Shown: piece by piece, positions 47,701-55,955 of the stretch
Layout of the letters: each line of letters starts with the position of its first letter
How positions within the stretch are numbered: position 1 is the stretch's first letter
DNA from: Candidatus Paraluminiphilus aquimaris
GTDB taxonomy: Bacteria > Pseudomonadota > Gammaproteobacteria > Pseudomonadales > Halieaceae
Length of the DNA: 64,000 nt
Direction of reading: 5' to 3'
Assembly (NCBI RefSeq): GCF_026230195.1
Contig: NZ_CP036501.1
Location: 806,001 to 870,000 of the forward strand
Notes under the pieces: model-generated
What the model was told of the DNA's origin: nothing
The model's input: only the letters and a program-made list of their open reading frames with translations
Database searches by the model: none
Position numbers and translations under genes: made by a program

Positions 47701-48585
47701 ATGAGACGACCATCCATAAGAACGCTCCTTTTTGCGCCTGCAATCCTATTTACCCTTTTTTACCTGACGGGCGTCGTTATGTTTGCAACTGAAGATCGGA
47801 CGGTTGACGCGCTTGAGGGACGGGAGTCAGCACCCGATGTAATAGCGATATTTGGCGCAAGCGGTACGGCAGGCGACGGTATTTTAAAAGCGGCGCTCGC
47901 TGACCCTGATATTCAAAAGATTCATGTCATTACTCGTCGTTCTACCCCACGAATCGAGGAGGGTATTGCGTCGGGCAAGGTACAGATGACACGGCACATG
48001 GATTACCTCAATTACGCGAGTATCCAAGAGCAGATAGCAGAGGTGGATACTGTCTACTGGGCGATTGGTATCAGTTCCGTCGGTGCTGACGAGGAGACCT
48101 ACGGCCGGATTCACGTCGATTTTCCGATGCAGTTCGTGCGTTTATGGACCCGTATCAACACCGCGTCTGATCTGTCATTCCACTTCATCAGTTCGAGCGA
48201 TATTTCAGAGGATTCCAGCGTAATGTGGGTGCGTGAGAAAATCCGGGCTGAAAAGTCGCTATTTAACTTTGCCGAGGGATCGAACCTTCGTGTGATTGCC
48301 TACCGGCCTGACTACATTGGTCCGACAAAAGAAGAGGCGCACCTCGGACAAGACCTGCTGTACTGGTTCTTCCGACCAGTGGGGGCTGCGGTGAAGGCGA
48401 CCGAAATTGGCCGAGCAATGATAGCCCTATCGTCGCGCGGACCGCGCATCGCAAATGGGATGACAATCAGCACATCCCGCATCATCCGCTTAAGCGATGC
48501 GTATGGCCGTCGGCACTCTAGAGACAAGACGGGACTTATTCCTTTCATGCCCGAAGATGAAGTAAGGAAAGTAGTGAGCCGATGA
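47701..48585 (+). CDS. NAD(P)-binding protein with N-terminal membrane anchor
   Basis: A 294-residue protein from the ATG at 47701. Residues about 8-28 are a membrane segment or uncleaved signal; the cofactor motif FGASGTAGDGIL (about 50-61) and the general NAD(P)-binding fold of atypical SDRs follow (VDTVYWAIGISSVG, FHFISSSDISED). The YRPDYIGPT segment is a typical reductase feature. Substrate unknown. It lies 181 bases after the amidohydrolase gene, and that gap shows no clear gene. Confidence 0.7.
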   Translation: MRRPSIRTLLFAPAILFTLFYLTGVVMFATEDRTVDALEGRESAPDVIAIFGASGTAGDGILKAALADPDIQKIHVITRRSTPRIEEGIASGKVQMTRHMDYLNYASIQEQIAEVDTVYWAIGISSVGADEETYGRIHVDFPMQFVRLWTRINTASDLSFHFISSSDISEDSSVMWVREKIRAEKSLFNFAEGSNLRVIAYRPDYIGPTKEEAHLGQDLLYWFFRPVGAAVKATEIGRAMIALSSRGPRIANGMTISTSRIIRLSDAYGRRHSRDKTGLIPFMPEDEVRKVVSR

Positions 48586-48805
48586 GGGTGAGGCTGGCGC
48601 CAACACGATGTTGGTGGATCGCGCAGCCCATGGATGGGCGAGAGCGATCAGGGAATTCGATTCGGCGCTGAATCCGAAAGGATAGTGGTGGGCCCAGTAG
48701 GGTGAGACCGGGGTTTCGACGAGCACTGCTCGTCGCCGGACGAACGACCGAGCGTCTCGCGAGGGCTGGGGTAGTCCGATGACGTCCATCACAAACGAAG
48801 TGAAG
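48586..48805. other. Gene-free, hairpin-rich stretch between coding gene and tRNA
   Basis: No gene is seen here. Several short perfect dyads occur: CCAACA/TGTTGG (48600-48605 with 48609-48614), GCCCA/TGGGC (48626-48630 with 48635-48639) and GACGAGCA-C-TGCTCGTC (48718-48734). None has a T-run. The stretch also contains a copy of the tRNA 3' end, listed separately. Confidence 0.5.
48684..48701. repeat. Second copy of the tRNA 3' end (possible attachment-site scar)
   Basis: These 18 bases are identical to 48804-48821, which covers the 3' end of the tRNA gene (CCA, acceptor strand and start of the T arm). The copy has the same orientation as the tRNA and lies downstream of its 3' end, exactly 120 bases away. 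That is the geometry left when an element integrates at a tRNA 3' end, but only 102 bases lie between the copies, so any element has been lost. A chance or tandem duplication is also possible. Confidence 0.6.
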
Positions 48806-48821
48806 TGGTGGGCCCAGTAGG
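48804..48821. repeat. tRNA-proximal copy of the 18-base direct repeat
   Basis: Partner of the repeat at 48684-48701; the core is the encoded CCA plus the acceptor-stem 3' strand of the CAU tRNA. Confidence 0.6.
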
Positions 48822-48882
48822 ACTTGAACCTACGACCAATCGATTATGAGTCGACTGCTCTAACCAACTGAGCTATGGGCCC
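48806..48882 (-). tRNA. tRNA with CAU anticodon, probably tRNA-Ile2
   Basis: A 77-base tRNA with an encoded CCA. The acceptor stem GGGCCCA/TGGGCCC, D stem, anticodon stem GTCGA/TCGAT with loop CTCATAA, and T stem GTAGG/CCTAC all pair. The overall sequence is close to the Escherichia coli ileX/ileY type rather than elongator methionine tRNA, so the C34 is probably converted to lysidine for AUA codons; elongator Met is the alternative. Confidence 0.9.
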
Positions 48883-49036
48883 CAAATTCGCAACTAATTT
48901 GCGGGGTCGCGAGTGTAACATGGTGAAATCTGAAAAAGTCGGGGTGAGCGTCATTTCTTGATATCCCGTTCACTTTGAAATCACAAAGTGATAGCGTGCA
49001 TGGCAATCCTTCAGAACTAAGAATAAGAAGACAACA

Positions 49037-49414
49037 ATGAAGATTCTCAAGGTTTTTTTCGCCCTAACGTTGGGGCTTGTTAGTTCCTGTGCAGTGACTG
49101 AGTTCGACCTCGACCGAGAGGTCTACGAGCGACAGATAAAGCAAGTGCGCTTGGGTATGTCGTTTGACGAATTTCAAAACCTTTTTCCACAACGTATTTC
49201 TCGAGGCGCTATCAAGAGCAATGTGGGAACCATCGCGGCTTATGAGGTGGCCTACGCTTACTACTCTTTTGCCGCGACGGGTGTCGAGCGTCGCAATACG
49301 ATCACAGGCACTGAACGGGTCGTCACTTGGTTTTTCTTTGCGAATGATCGCCTCATCAAGACCGGCGAGGTCGATGCTTGGCCTACCGAGGCTGAGCTGA
49401 ACGTGGCGCGCTAG
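49037..49414 (+). CDS. Putative lipoprotein, unknown
   Basis: A 125-residue protein with a short hydrophobic N-terminus and a lipobox-like LVSSC (Cys about residue 18), so it is probably lipid-anchored. The mature part has VRLGMSFDEFQNLFP, a pattern seen in SmpA/BamE-like outer-membrane lipoproteins, then a beta-rich end (TERVVTWFFFANDRLIKTGEV). BamE proper is not implied. The ATG follows AAGAAG. It is isolated, between the tRNA and a convergent flavin enzyme gene. Confidence 0.7.
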   Translation: MKILKVFFALTLGLVSSCAVTEFDLDREVYERQIKQVRLGMSFDEFQNLFPQRISRGAIKSNVGTIAAYEVAYAYYSFAATGVERRNTITGTERVVTWFFFANDRLIKTGEVDAWPTEAELNVAR

Positions 49415-49450
49415 TCACTTCGTCTTGAAAGCATCAGTTCGCTCTCTGTA

Positions 49451-50737
49451 CTAAGCGCGATTTTTTCGAGCCGTCATCCACGCTGACGCGGCCTTTTGTT
49501 GAGCCAGTGTTGCTCTGAAAACAGTAAGCTGTGGGTCAGGTTTCCCTGTGCGCCCAATGTTAGCTATTTGCTCATAGAACCAGAACTGGGTTGCGAAAGA
49601 ATTAATGGTCCTCACCGCATTCAGTTTGGTGAGCCACATAAGCCACCTTGGAAGAAGTGAAAGGTTGTCCTCGTAGCGCGTCAGCTCGTCAGCTCCGTCT
49701 AACAATTGGTTGGGTCCCTCTGCATCAACACACAAGGGGCGCCCCACGCCAATCATGTCAGCACCACCGGTCTCTAACACATGATTCATCACTTCTTTTC
49801 GGCGCAAACCGCCCGTCACCATAATGGGAATGGATAATTGCTCACGCATTGCCTTTGCAAAATCGACAAAATACGCTTCGCGCGCAAGCGTGCTGCGCGC
49901 CAACGACTGCTCTTCAATGGGTTCAACACCATCGAGATTAAGTAACCGCGGTTGCTCGTAAGTTCCGCCCGAGATTTCTAGTAAGTCAACGCCCGCCTCA
50001 GCTAACCACTGGGCAACGGTTAACGAGTCATTGAAGTCGAATCCGCCTTTTTGGAAATCGGCGCTATTGAGTTTTACCGAAATTGGGAAGTCGTCTCCCA
50101 ATGCCTCTCGCGCTTTCGTTACGACTGAGACGAGTGCACGAGCACGATTCTCAAGTTCGCCACCCCACTCGTCGTCCCGCTGGTTGGTAAGGGGGCTTAA
50201 GAACTGAGAGAGTAAATAACCGTGTGCGGCGTGAAATTGAACACCGGTAAAGCCTGCTTCTTTGCAGGTGACAGCGCAGTCTACAAAGCGATCAATTAGG
50301 GTTGTGATCTCTTCCGATGTGAGTGCGACGGGTTCACCAAACTGACTCTGTGGCAGTCGCAGTCGCACGGCGGAAGGCGCCTTTGGCGAGGGGTTAACAA
50401 TTTTCTGAGTTTGTCTTCCTGCGTGGCTAATCTGAGCCCACAAATGGTTGCCGTGACGCGTGCCCGCCGATGCCATTTTCTCAAGGGCTTTGAAGGCGCT
50501 CGTAGAGAGTTTGCCGTCAACTATGACGTTCCCTGGGCGTTCCAGATGGTCACCATCCACTTGAATATTGCCAGAGAGTAAGATGCCCGAACCGCCATCG
50601 CTCCATATTCCGTAGAGGCGCTCCAGTTCCTCGGAGGCCGTTCCATCGGGGTGAGCCAAACCCTCTGTCATAGCCGCCTTGCATAGACGGTTGGGTACCA
50701 CCGCACCGCATGGCAGTGTGAGGGGTTGGTCGAGCAT
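49451..50737 (-). CDS. Old yellow enzyme family NADH:flavin oxidoreductase
   Basis: A 428-residue FMN TIM-barrel enzyme, with NRLCKAAMTEGLA at the N-terminus, HLWAQISHAGRQ with the substrate-binding His, FHAAHGYLLSQFLSPLTNQRDDEWGG and VTGGLRR near the FMN phosphate. It lacks the FAD/NAD domains of the FadH-like protein at 31349-33436. It would reduce an activated alkene. AGGAG precedes the ATG. It lies 20 bases after the thioesterase gene on the same strand and is probably co-transcribed with it. Confidence 0.87.
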   Translation of the reverse strand: MLDQPLTLPCGAVVPNRLCKAAMTEGLAHPDGTASEELERLYGIWSDGGSGILLSGNIQVDGDHLERPGNVIVDGKLSTSAFKALEKMASAGTRHGNHLWAQISHAGRQTQKIVNPSPKAPSAVRLRLPQSQFGEPVALTSEEITTLIDRFVDCAVTCKEAGFTGVQFHAAHGYLLSQFLSPLTNQRDDEWGGELENRARALVSVVTKAREALGDDFPISVKLNSADFQKGGFDFNDSLTVAQWLAEAGVDLLEISGGTYEQPRLLNLDGVEPIEEQSLARSTLAREAYFVDFAKAMREQLSIPIMVTGGLRRKEVMNHVLETGGADMIGVGRPLCVDAEGPNQLLDGADELTRYEDNLSLLPRWLMWLTKLNAVRTINSFATQFWFYEQIANIGRTGKPDPQLTVFRATLAQQKAASAWMTARKNRA

Positions 50738-50756
50738 GTTTATCTCCTGAGTCTCA

Positions 50757-51317
50757 TTATTCTTCGGGTTCGAGGGTCACATGACAGCGTTGATCCTGCA
50801 GTAACTCTGCCGAGGCAAGATCATAAACGAAATTCTGCCGATATTTATCCATGAACTCGTTATCTTGAGTACGCAGGCGCTTGCGCTGAAGTGCGCTCAA
50901 ATATCGGCGCACATCATCCTGTGTTTTCAAGATGAGGGCCGGCACCTCTGCAGTCTTGCCGTCGGGACTCTTTGCCACCATGGTGAAGTAGCACGTGTTC
51001 GTGTGTTTACTCACACCTGCCTGCAAATCTTCGGCAACGACTTTGATGCCGACCACGAGCGACTTACGTCCCACATAGTTGACTGACCCCATGAGTTTGA
51101 TAACTTCGCCCACCTCCACCGGCTGTAGGAACTCTACGTTATCGACGGAGACTGTGACGCAGTAGTTTCCCGCGTGTTTGCTGGCGCAAACGTAGGCCAC
51201 CTTGTCCATTAACGACATGAGTGTTCCGCCGTGAACCTTGCCACCAAAGTTGGCGTAACTCGGCACCATAAGTTCAATAATAGTACTCTGCGAGTAAGCG
51301 ACTGTGTGTCCTTCCAC
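50757..51317 (-). CDS. Hotdog-fold acyl-CoA thioesterase
   Basis: A 186-residue thioesterase of the YciA/cytosolic acyl-CoA hydrolase group. The hotdog motif is NFGGKVHGGTLMSLMDKVAY (about residues 22-41), followed by the VTVSVDNVEFLQPV strand and VGRKSLVV. It releases free acid and CoA from acyl-CoAs. The GTG at 51317 is preceded by AAGGA. The C-terminal 50 residues (after KTAEVPAL) extend beyond the fold and contain a charged helix. Confidence 0.87.
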   Translation of the reverse strand: MEGHTVAYSQSTIIELMVPSYANFGGKVHGGTLMSLMDKVAYVCASKHAGNYCVTVSVDNVEFLQPVEVGEVIKLMGSVNYVGRKSLVVGIKVVAEDLQAGVSKHTNTCYFTMVAKSPDGKTAEVPALILKTQDDVRRYLSALQRKRLRTQDNEFMDKYRQNFVYDLASAELLQDQRCHVTLEPEE

Positions 51318-51371
51318 GATGGATTCCTTGCGAGGATAGAGCTGTTTTTACCGACCCGGTTGAGGTCTGGA

Positions 51372-52577
51372 TCAGCGCTCATCCTCACTTGGAGTGAGCC
51401 CATAGGGCTCAGCTAGCTTCCATACGTGTGCCGGCACCATCGTACGAAGTCGCTTGGGTGCGGCGCGGCGCAGGTGAAGTATCGACTCAGCGGCCTTCAT
51501 CTCCAACCGCGTGCGCGCGAATTCAAGTCCTTTGGGACCGGTAAGCGGCATTATTTTACCTACGATAGGACGCAGCCATTGCGGCATTCGTCGAAGCGGA
51601 AGTCCACCTGTCGCGCGGCGGGTATTTTCAATGAAGCCCTTCACTGCGCTATGGCGTTTACCTCCGCTCGAGGGCGCTTTTAACGACAGCTCTGAACGAA
51701 TTGAATTTAGGGCGTTTTGACCTTTCTGGTTGCGCACCAACAGCCATTGCTCACCGCGGCCGCCCATGTAGCCAACGGTTATGTCAGACAGCGTGTTGAC
51801 GTAATCAACACAAGTGCGACAGGTGAGAGGAAAGAAATCATCTCTCAAGTCAGCGATCGGCAGCTGGAGGAAAGGGATGCGCCGTGTCTTTCCACCGTGG
51901 AACCGCAGCTCTACGTGAAAGTCAGGCATAAACTCCAAGTAGTTAATGCGCTCCGGGTTGTCGTCGAGAAGTGACAAAAACTCGTGGAAATTTTCCGTGG
52001 TAGTGTTATCCGAACAGGGTGTCCCGATAACCACTAAATGCTCTAAATCCAGTTCGTTCTCGAGGGCTCGCAGTGCATAGATTTGACAAGGTATACCGAT
52101 AACAGCAAGTCGCTTATGACCCGCGGCGATGGCAGGCTCTAATTGTTCCAGAAGCGGCGCGTATCCCATGCGCATACCGCGGCAACTCGCCATGTCCTCG
52201 GCCGCTGTGACTAGTCGCGGCACGGGCTTCCAAGGGTCGTGTTCGTCAGGTCCCACGCAGAGAACGGCCGATACTTCACCAGAGGTTAATAAAGCTTCAC
52301 CCAGTCGTGTGGTAATTCCTGTCCACTGGGCGCCGTCGCGTCGTGGCTTGAGCGCTGCTTGATGCATTTCCTGGATAACACCAAAGAAGGGTTCGATCTC
52401 ACCGTCGGTCTGACGCACGCGACCGTGCACTGCACTCTCAAGCCGGGCGTAATCGGGATTGATAAATTGGCAGGCATAACCACAGCGACCGGGATCGCTG
52501 GTGCGGCTGATACCGCAATCCGTGCAAAGCTTACGATGCGGTGCGACGTCTTGTTCCTGCACCGCTATGAGGGTCAT
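51372..52577 (-). CDS. FrhB/BciB-like iron-sulfur flavoprotein
   Basis: A 401-residue member of the coenzyme F420 hydrogenase beta-subunit family, closest in pattern to the ferredoxin-dependent divinyl-chlorophyllide 8-vinyl reductase BciB and the related 7-hydroxymethyl chlorophyll reductase. Cysteines 18, 21, 32 and 36 (CTDCGISRTSDPGRCGYAC) and later CRTC probably hold iron-sulfur clusters; CRGMRMGYAPLLE and GIPCQIYALRALE are the N- and C-domain signatures. Its ATG overlaps the preceding stop (ATGA), so it belongs to the cytochrome operon. No other bacteriochlorophyll gene is in the window, so the substrate is open. Confidence 0.8.
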   Translation of the reverse strand: MTLIAVQEQDVAPHRKLCTDCGISRTSDPGRCGYACQFINPDYARLESAVHGRVRQTDGEIEPFFGVIQEMHQAALKPRRDGAQWTGITTRLGEALLTSGEVSAVLCVGPDEHDPWKPVPRLVTAAEDMASCRGMRMGYAPLLEQLEPAIAAGHKRLAVIGIPCQIYALRALENELDLEHLVVIGTPCSDNTTTENFHEFLSLLDDNPERINYLEFMPDFHVELRFHGGKTRRIPFLQLPIADLRDDFFPLTCRTCVDYVNTLSDITVGYMGGRGEQWLLVRNQKGQNALNSIRSELSLKAPSSGGKRHSAVKGFIENTRRATGGLPLRRMPQWLRPIVGKIMPLTGPKGLEFARTRLEMKAAESILHLRRAAPKRLRTMVPAHVWKLAEPYGLTPSEDER

Positions 52578-54019
52578 CCGTCTAGACCCAACATGTATTT
52601 CGCGACCAGTAAGCGCATATCCTCAGAGACATGTCCTTGAGGCGGCATGGAAGGGAAGTCTGGCCGTCGTTTTACGGGGTTCGCCACATACTCGGCGAGC
52701 GCTTCTGCGTCATCACCGTACTGCGCCTGAATCACAAGCGCAGGTGGACCGATCAGACGTACGTTGTAGGCATGACAGCCTGCACAGATGCCGTTATAGA
52801 CAACCTCGGCACCGTTCGCATCTGCTGTAATTACCCTTGGATCAGCGGGTGCCTCTAACATTTTCGTGATGAGCTGCCGCGATGTCCCTATATCGTCTGC
52901 CGTCGCTACCGCGTCCGCGGCGCGTACGGTAGGCGCATCACAGTCGGCCCATTCCTCAAGACCGTAAGACCGGTAGGCCTCTCGCCGAGAGATACAGCTG
53001 CCACGCGCCTTATCGGCGGCGCTCTGATAGGCCAGTATGTCCGGACCTTTGGTGCTGAACTTACTCAGCATCAACAACTTCATCTCTCCATCGGGGTCGT
53101 TACCATTATCGAACATCACATTGTTGCGGATCTCGACATTGTCAGAGTGCGGGTCTGAATCGCGGTCACTGGCCACTTCGGTGACAAAGTCACCACTGGT
53201 AACAATGATGCCGCCTGTATTATTTCCCGTGATGATGTTGTCTTCGATGATGACTCGATCTCCTGACATCACAAGGACACCGGTGCCCGACGGAATACCT
53301 GCGACCAATGAACCGGGGATCGCAAAGTTGGGCGTGTTGTTGCTGGTTACAAAATTACGACGGATAACGGCGTCATAGGATGACTTAATGGGTAGGCCTG
53401 GGGTGATGAAGACCAATATCCCACCAGTATTATTTCTGGCGACGTTGCCTTCGACGAGAACATGCCGACTGTTTTCAACTTCGATACCCGCTACGTTATC
53501 GAATACCTGATTGTTTCGAACATCGATGTAGTCAGACATGCCGACATAGATGGCGGCGTCCTCAATTTCGCTTAGTATGTTGTTCTCGATAAGACCGTTA
53601 TGACCGAACTCGGGGAAAATGCCATAAAGGCCGGTATCGATGACCCAGTTGTTTCTGATCGAGAAGTTATTTCCCGACTGCCCCATGATGGCATTGCCTT
53701 TGTACTTCGTGATTTTGAACCACTCGACGCTGAAGCCGTTTCCCGAATACAAAATGGCATCGTTAAGCACTTTTTCGCCATCGAGATGTGGCCACTCGCC
53801 GTCCTCAACGACACCAATCAATGAGATATCGTCCTTATCGACGAACACCGTCTCGTTATAGGTGCCCGGGTAAACCCTGATCGTGTCCCCAGCTTTTGCT
53901 TGCGTGACTGCTGCCTGGATCGACTCGCCTTCTTTCACTTCGAGCGTAGCGGCTTGTGCCACCCCTGTCGGTAGCGACGCCATCAGAATCCATAAAAATA
54001 GGCTGAGTTTTATTTTCAT
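52574..54019 (-). CDS. Parallel beta-helix protein fused to a c-type cytochrome
   Basis: A 481-residue secreted protein. Residues 1-23 are a signal peptide; residues about 30-310 are right-handed parallel beta-helix repeats with Asn ladders (NNWVID, NNILSE, RNNQVFDN, DNIITGNNTGG), as in the NosD-like beta_helix_1 family; residues about 395-481 are a cytochrome c domain with C412-AGC-H416 and Met458 as probable axial ligand. The join of the two domains is unusual. It sits between a MauG-like peroxidase gene (TAATG overlap) and the FrhB-like gene (ATGA overlap). Confidence 0.85.
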   Translation of the reverse strand: MKIKLSLFLWILMASLPTGVAQAATLEVKEGESIQAAVTQAKAGDTIRVYPGTYNETVFVDKDDISLIGVVEDGEWPHLDGEKVLNDAILYSGNGFSVEWFKITKYKGNAIMGQSGNNFSIRNNWVIDTGLYGIFPEFGHNGLIENNILSEIEDAAIYVGMSDYIDVRNNQVFDNVAGIEVENSRHVLVEGNVARNNTGGILVFITPGLPIKSSYDAVIRRNFVTSNNTPNFAIPGSLVAGIPSGTGVLVMSGDRVIIEDNIITGNNTGGIIVTSGDFVTEVASDRDSDPHSDNVEIRNNVMFDNGNDPDGEMKLLMLSKFSTKGPDILAYQSAADKARGSCISRREAYRSYGLEEWADCDAPTVRAADAVATADDIGTSRQLITKMLEAPADPRVITADANGAEVVYNGICAGCHAYNVRLIGPPALVIQAQYGDDAEALAEYVANPVKRRPDFPSMPPQGHVSEDMRLLVAKYMLGLDG

Positions 54020-55218
54020 TATTGTGACCTCGAAGTCAGCTTTTGATCGTTTATTACTCGCCCTGGCGTCAGGCCGGACGGAACGCGCTCAGGTATGCGG
54101 GGCATAAAACCCTCATCGGTTAAAGCGTGGAGGAAATCGACCAATCTGTCGAGTTCTTCGTCACGCAGATTGGGTTCCCAGATATGCCAATGGATCAGGA
54201 GGTTCTCGTCCTTTGGCACTGCATGCCCTCTACCCCCGTTATAAAACGCCACGGTATCGCGCAGGGTCTTAAAGTTTCCCTGGTGCATATAAGGCGCCGT
54301 TTTTGCAATGTTACGAAGACTCGGCACCCTGAAGCCACCGTGCTGGCTGGGTATGCCTGATGTTGCGCCGGCTCCAGGGTCAAAGGGTCGGCCTTCTGGC
54401 TCCGGGACGCCAATAATGGCGATTTCCTGATTACTAAAGAGCGGGGGTGTATGACACTCCCCACAGCGAGAGACAAATGAGCGAAAGACGTTGAGGCCTT
54501 CTAACTCGCTCGGGGACAGGCTGTTGTGCAGGCCATGTGCGTAGAAATCATACCGACTGTTGAGTGAAATCAGCGAAGCCTCAAAGGCGCTCAGTGCTGC
54601 GTAGACCTGGTTTAGACTGATGTTTGGTGTTCCGAACGCGTCCGAGAAAAGCCGTAGGTAGGTTTCGTTACTTGAGAGATCTTCGAGCAGTTGCTCAGGC
54701 GTATTACCCATTTCATTCGACGCATACAAAGGTCCGAGTAGCTGGGTTTCAAGAGAGGCTTTACTGCCATCCCAAAGTAAGGTGTCAAAGAAACCTATAT
54801 TCCAAAGACTGGGGGCCGAGCGATCGAGGCTTACACCATTGATGCCAACCGCGCGACCTCGGCCGTCTGCGAAGCCATGGTCAGGGTCGTGGCAGCTAGA
54901 ACAGGCCATTGTATTGTCGCCTGAGAGCAATGGATCAAAGAAAAGGTAACGTCCAAGGTCAATTACCTGCGGACTGAATCCGTCACGCAGCTCGGGGAGC
55001 CCCGCGCGAGGGCCGCCGACGCCGCTGTTGTGAGGTGAGCCGTAATGGTTATAGAGGCTGTCGAGTTTGCAGACCGACTGCTCATTAATTTTGAAACCCG
55101 CTGGGCAGTTATCGACTAGAGCGAATTCACCGGCCTCGCCTTTTGCGATGGCGGCGGAGATCAGCCAAAGCAAAAGTAATAGGTTGGCGCCAAATTTACT
55201 CAGCGATGGAAACCACAT
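54019..55218 (-). CDS. MauG/CcpA-like di-haem cytochrome c peroxidase
   Basis: A 399-residue secreted di-haem protein: signal peptide about residues 1-25, haem motifs CSSCH (106-110) and CGECH (252-256), and the family segments LGRYLFFDPLLSG, TAPYMHQGNFKTL and DFLHALTD. It either removes hydrogen peroxide or oxidises a partner as MauG does. Its start overlaps the upstream cytochrome c4-like stop by 23 bases, and its stop overlaps the next start, so all are translated as one unit. Confidence 0.88.
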   Translation of the reverse strand: MWFPSLSKFGANLLLLLWLISAAIAKGEAGEFALVDNCPAGFKINEQSVCKLDSLYNHYGSPHNSGVGGPRAGLPELRDGFSPQVIDLGRYLFFDPLLSGDNTMACSSCHDPDHGFADGRGRAVGINGVSLDRSAPSLWNIGFFDTLLWDGSKASLETQLLGPLYASNEMGNTPEQLLEDLSSNETYLRLFSDAFGTPNISLNQVYAALSAFEASLISLNSRYDFYAHGLHNSLSPSELEGLNVFRSFVSRCGECHTPPLFSNQEIAIIGVPEPEGRPFDPGAGATSGIPSQHGGFRVPSLRNIAKTAPYMHQGNFKTLRDTVAFYNGGRGHAVPKDENLLIHWHIWEPNLRDEELDRLVDFLHALTDEGFMPRIPERVPSGLTPGRVINDQKLTSRSQ

Positions 55219-55810
55219 AAGCCGTCACGTCGTCGATAAGCTGTGGGTCTTTTAACGCTTTGGATAGCCTTGCCATCTGTTGACCATACTTGTCGTTGGG
55301 GTGAGTACCGCGTTTACCCTTTGCAAACTCACCATACTGACGCGTCAGGTAGTCACTACTAAGTCCTAGCAAATTGGGGGCGCCCAGCGCATCGTTCCCG
55401 TTTGCACCCGTTCCGTGACAGGCGCCACAGTAGGCGGTGTACAAATCTTTACCCCGGGCAACATCGCCATTTCTTGGCACCGGCGACATGACGTTGCTGT
55501 CAGGCAGTTCGCTAATGGCCATCGTTGCACTGCTCAGAGTTCGCGTGTCGAGCGTCGCAATCGCGGCGGTCATCGACTGCGCGTAGTGATTATCTTTGCT
55601 GCGCCAGCCTTCTTTGAAGCCCTGCAGTTGCCGCTTGATATAGGATTCAGATAGGCGAGTCAGGTTGGGCGCACCCAGCGTATCGTTGCCCGCCCCAGTC
55701 GCGCCGTGACAGTGTGCGCAATGGGTCTGATAGCCGTCGTCAGCGGTAGCTGGCATCGTCGCCGCGACGAGGGTCATCAACGCCGCGCATATCCAGTTAG
55801 TAAGGCTCAT
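55196..55810 (-). CDS. Cytochrome c4-like di-haem electron carrier
   Basis: A 204-residue periplasmic cytochrome with a signal peptide (about 1-23) and two similar halves, each with CXXCH (Cys31-His35 and Cys128-His132), a GAPNL segment and a Met that can be the sixth ligand (QSM about 80, QQM about 181). It is the first gene of the four-gene redox operon and would carry electrons to or from the peroxidase-like protein. Confidence 0.87.
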   Translation of the reverse strand: MSLTNWICAALMTLVAATMPATADDGYQTHCAHCHGATGAGNDTLGAPNLTRLSESYIKRQLQGFKEGWRSKDNHYAQSMTAAIATLDTRTLSSATMAISELPDSNVMSPVPRNGDVARGKDLYTAYCGACHGTGANGNDALGAPNLLGLSSDYLTRQYGEFAKGKRGTHPNDKYGQQMARLSKALKDPQLIDDVTAYVVSIAE

Positions 55811-55955
55811 CTTATTATTTTAATTCTTTTGATTTATAAGTCCCAAGTATAAACCTGAGGATGACGGGGATAAAGAAACTAGGAATTAGAGAGTAAAAGG
55901 GGCAGTCGTTCTTTTTCGATAAGCGCGCTAAACTCAACGCAGCAGGGGGTAGGGT

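Noticed and set aside
48490-48792. 100-residue minus-strand frame near the tRNA
   Set aside because: It overlaps the end of the NAD(P)-binding gene and the hairpin-rich stretch, and has no ribosome site or motif.
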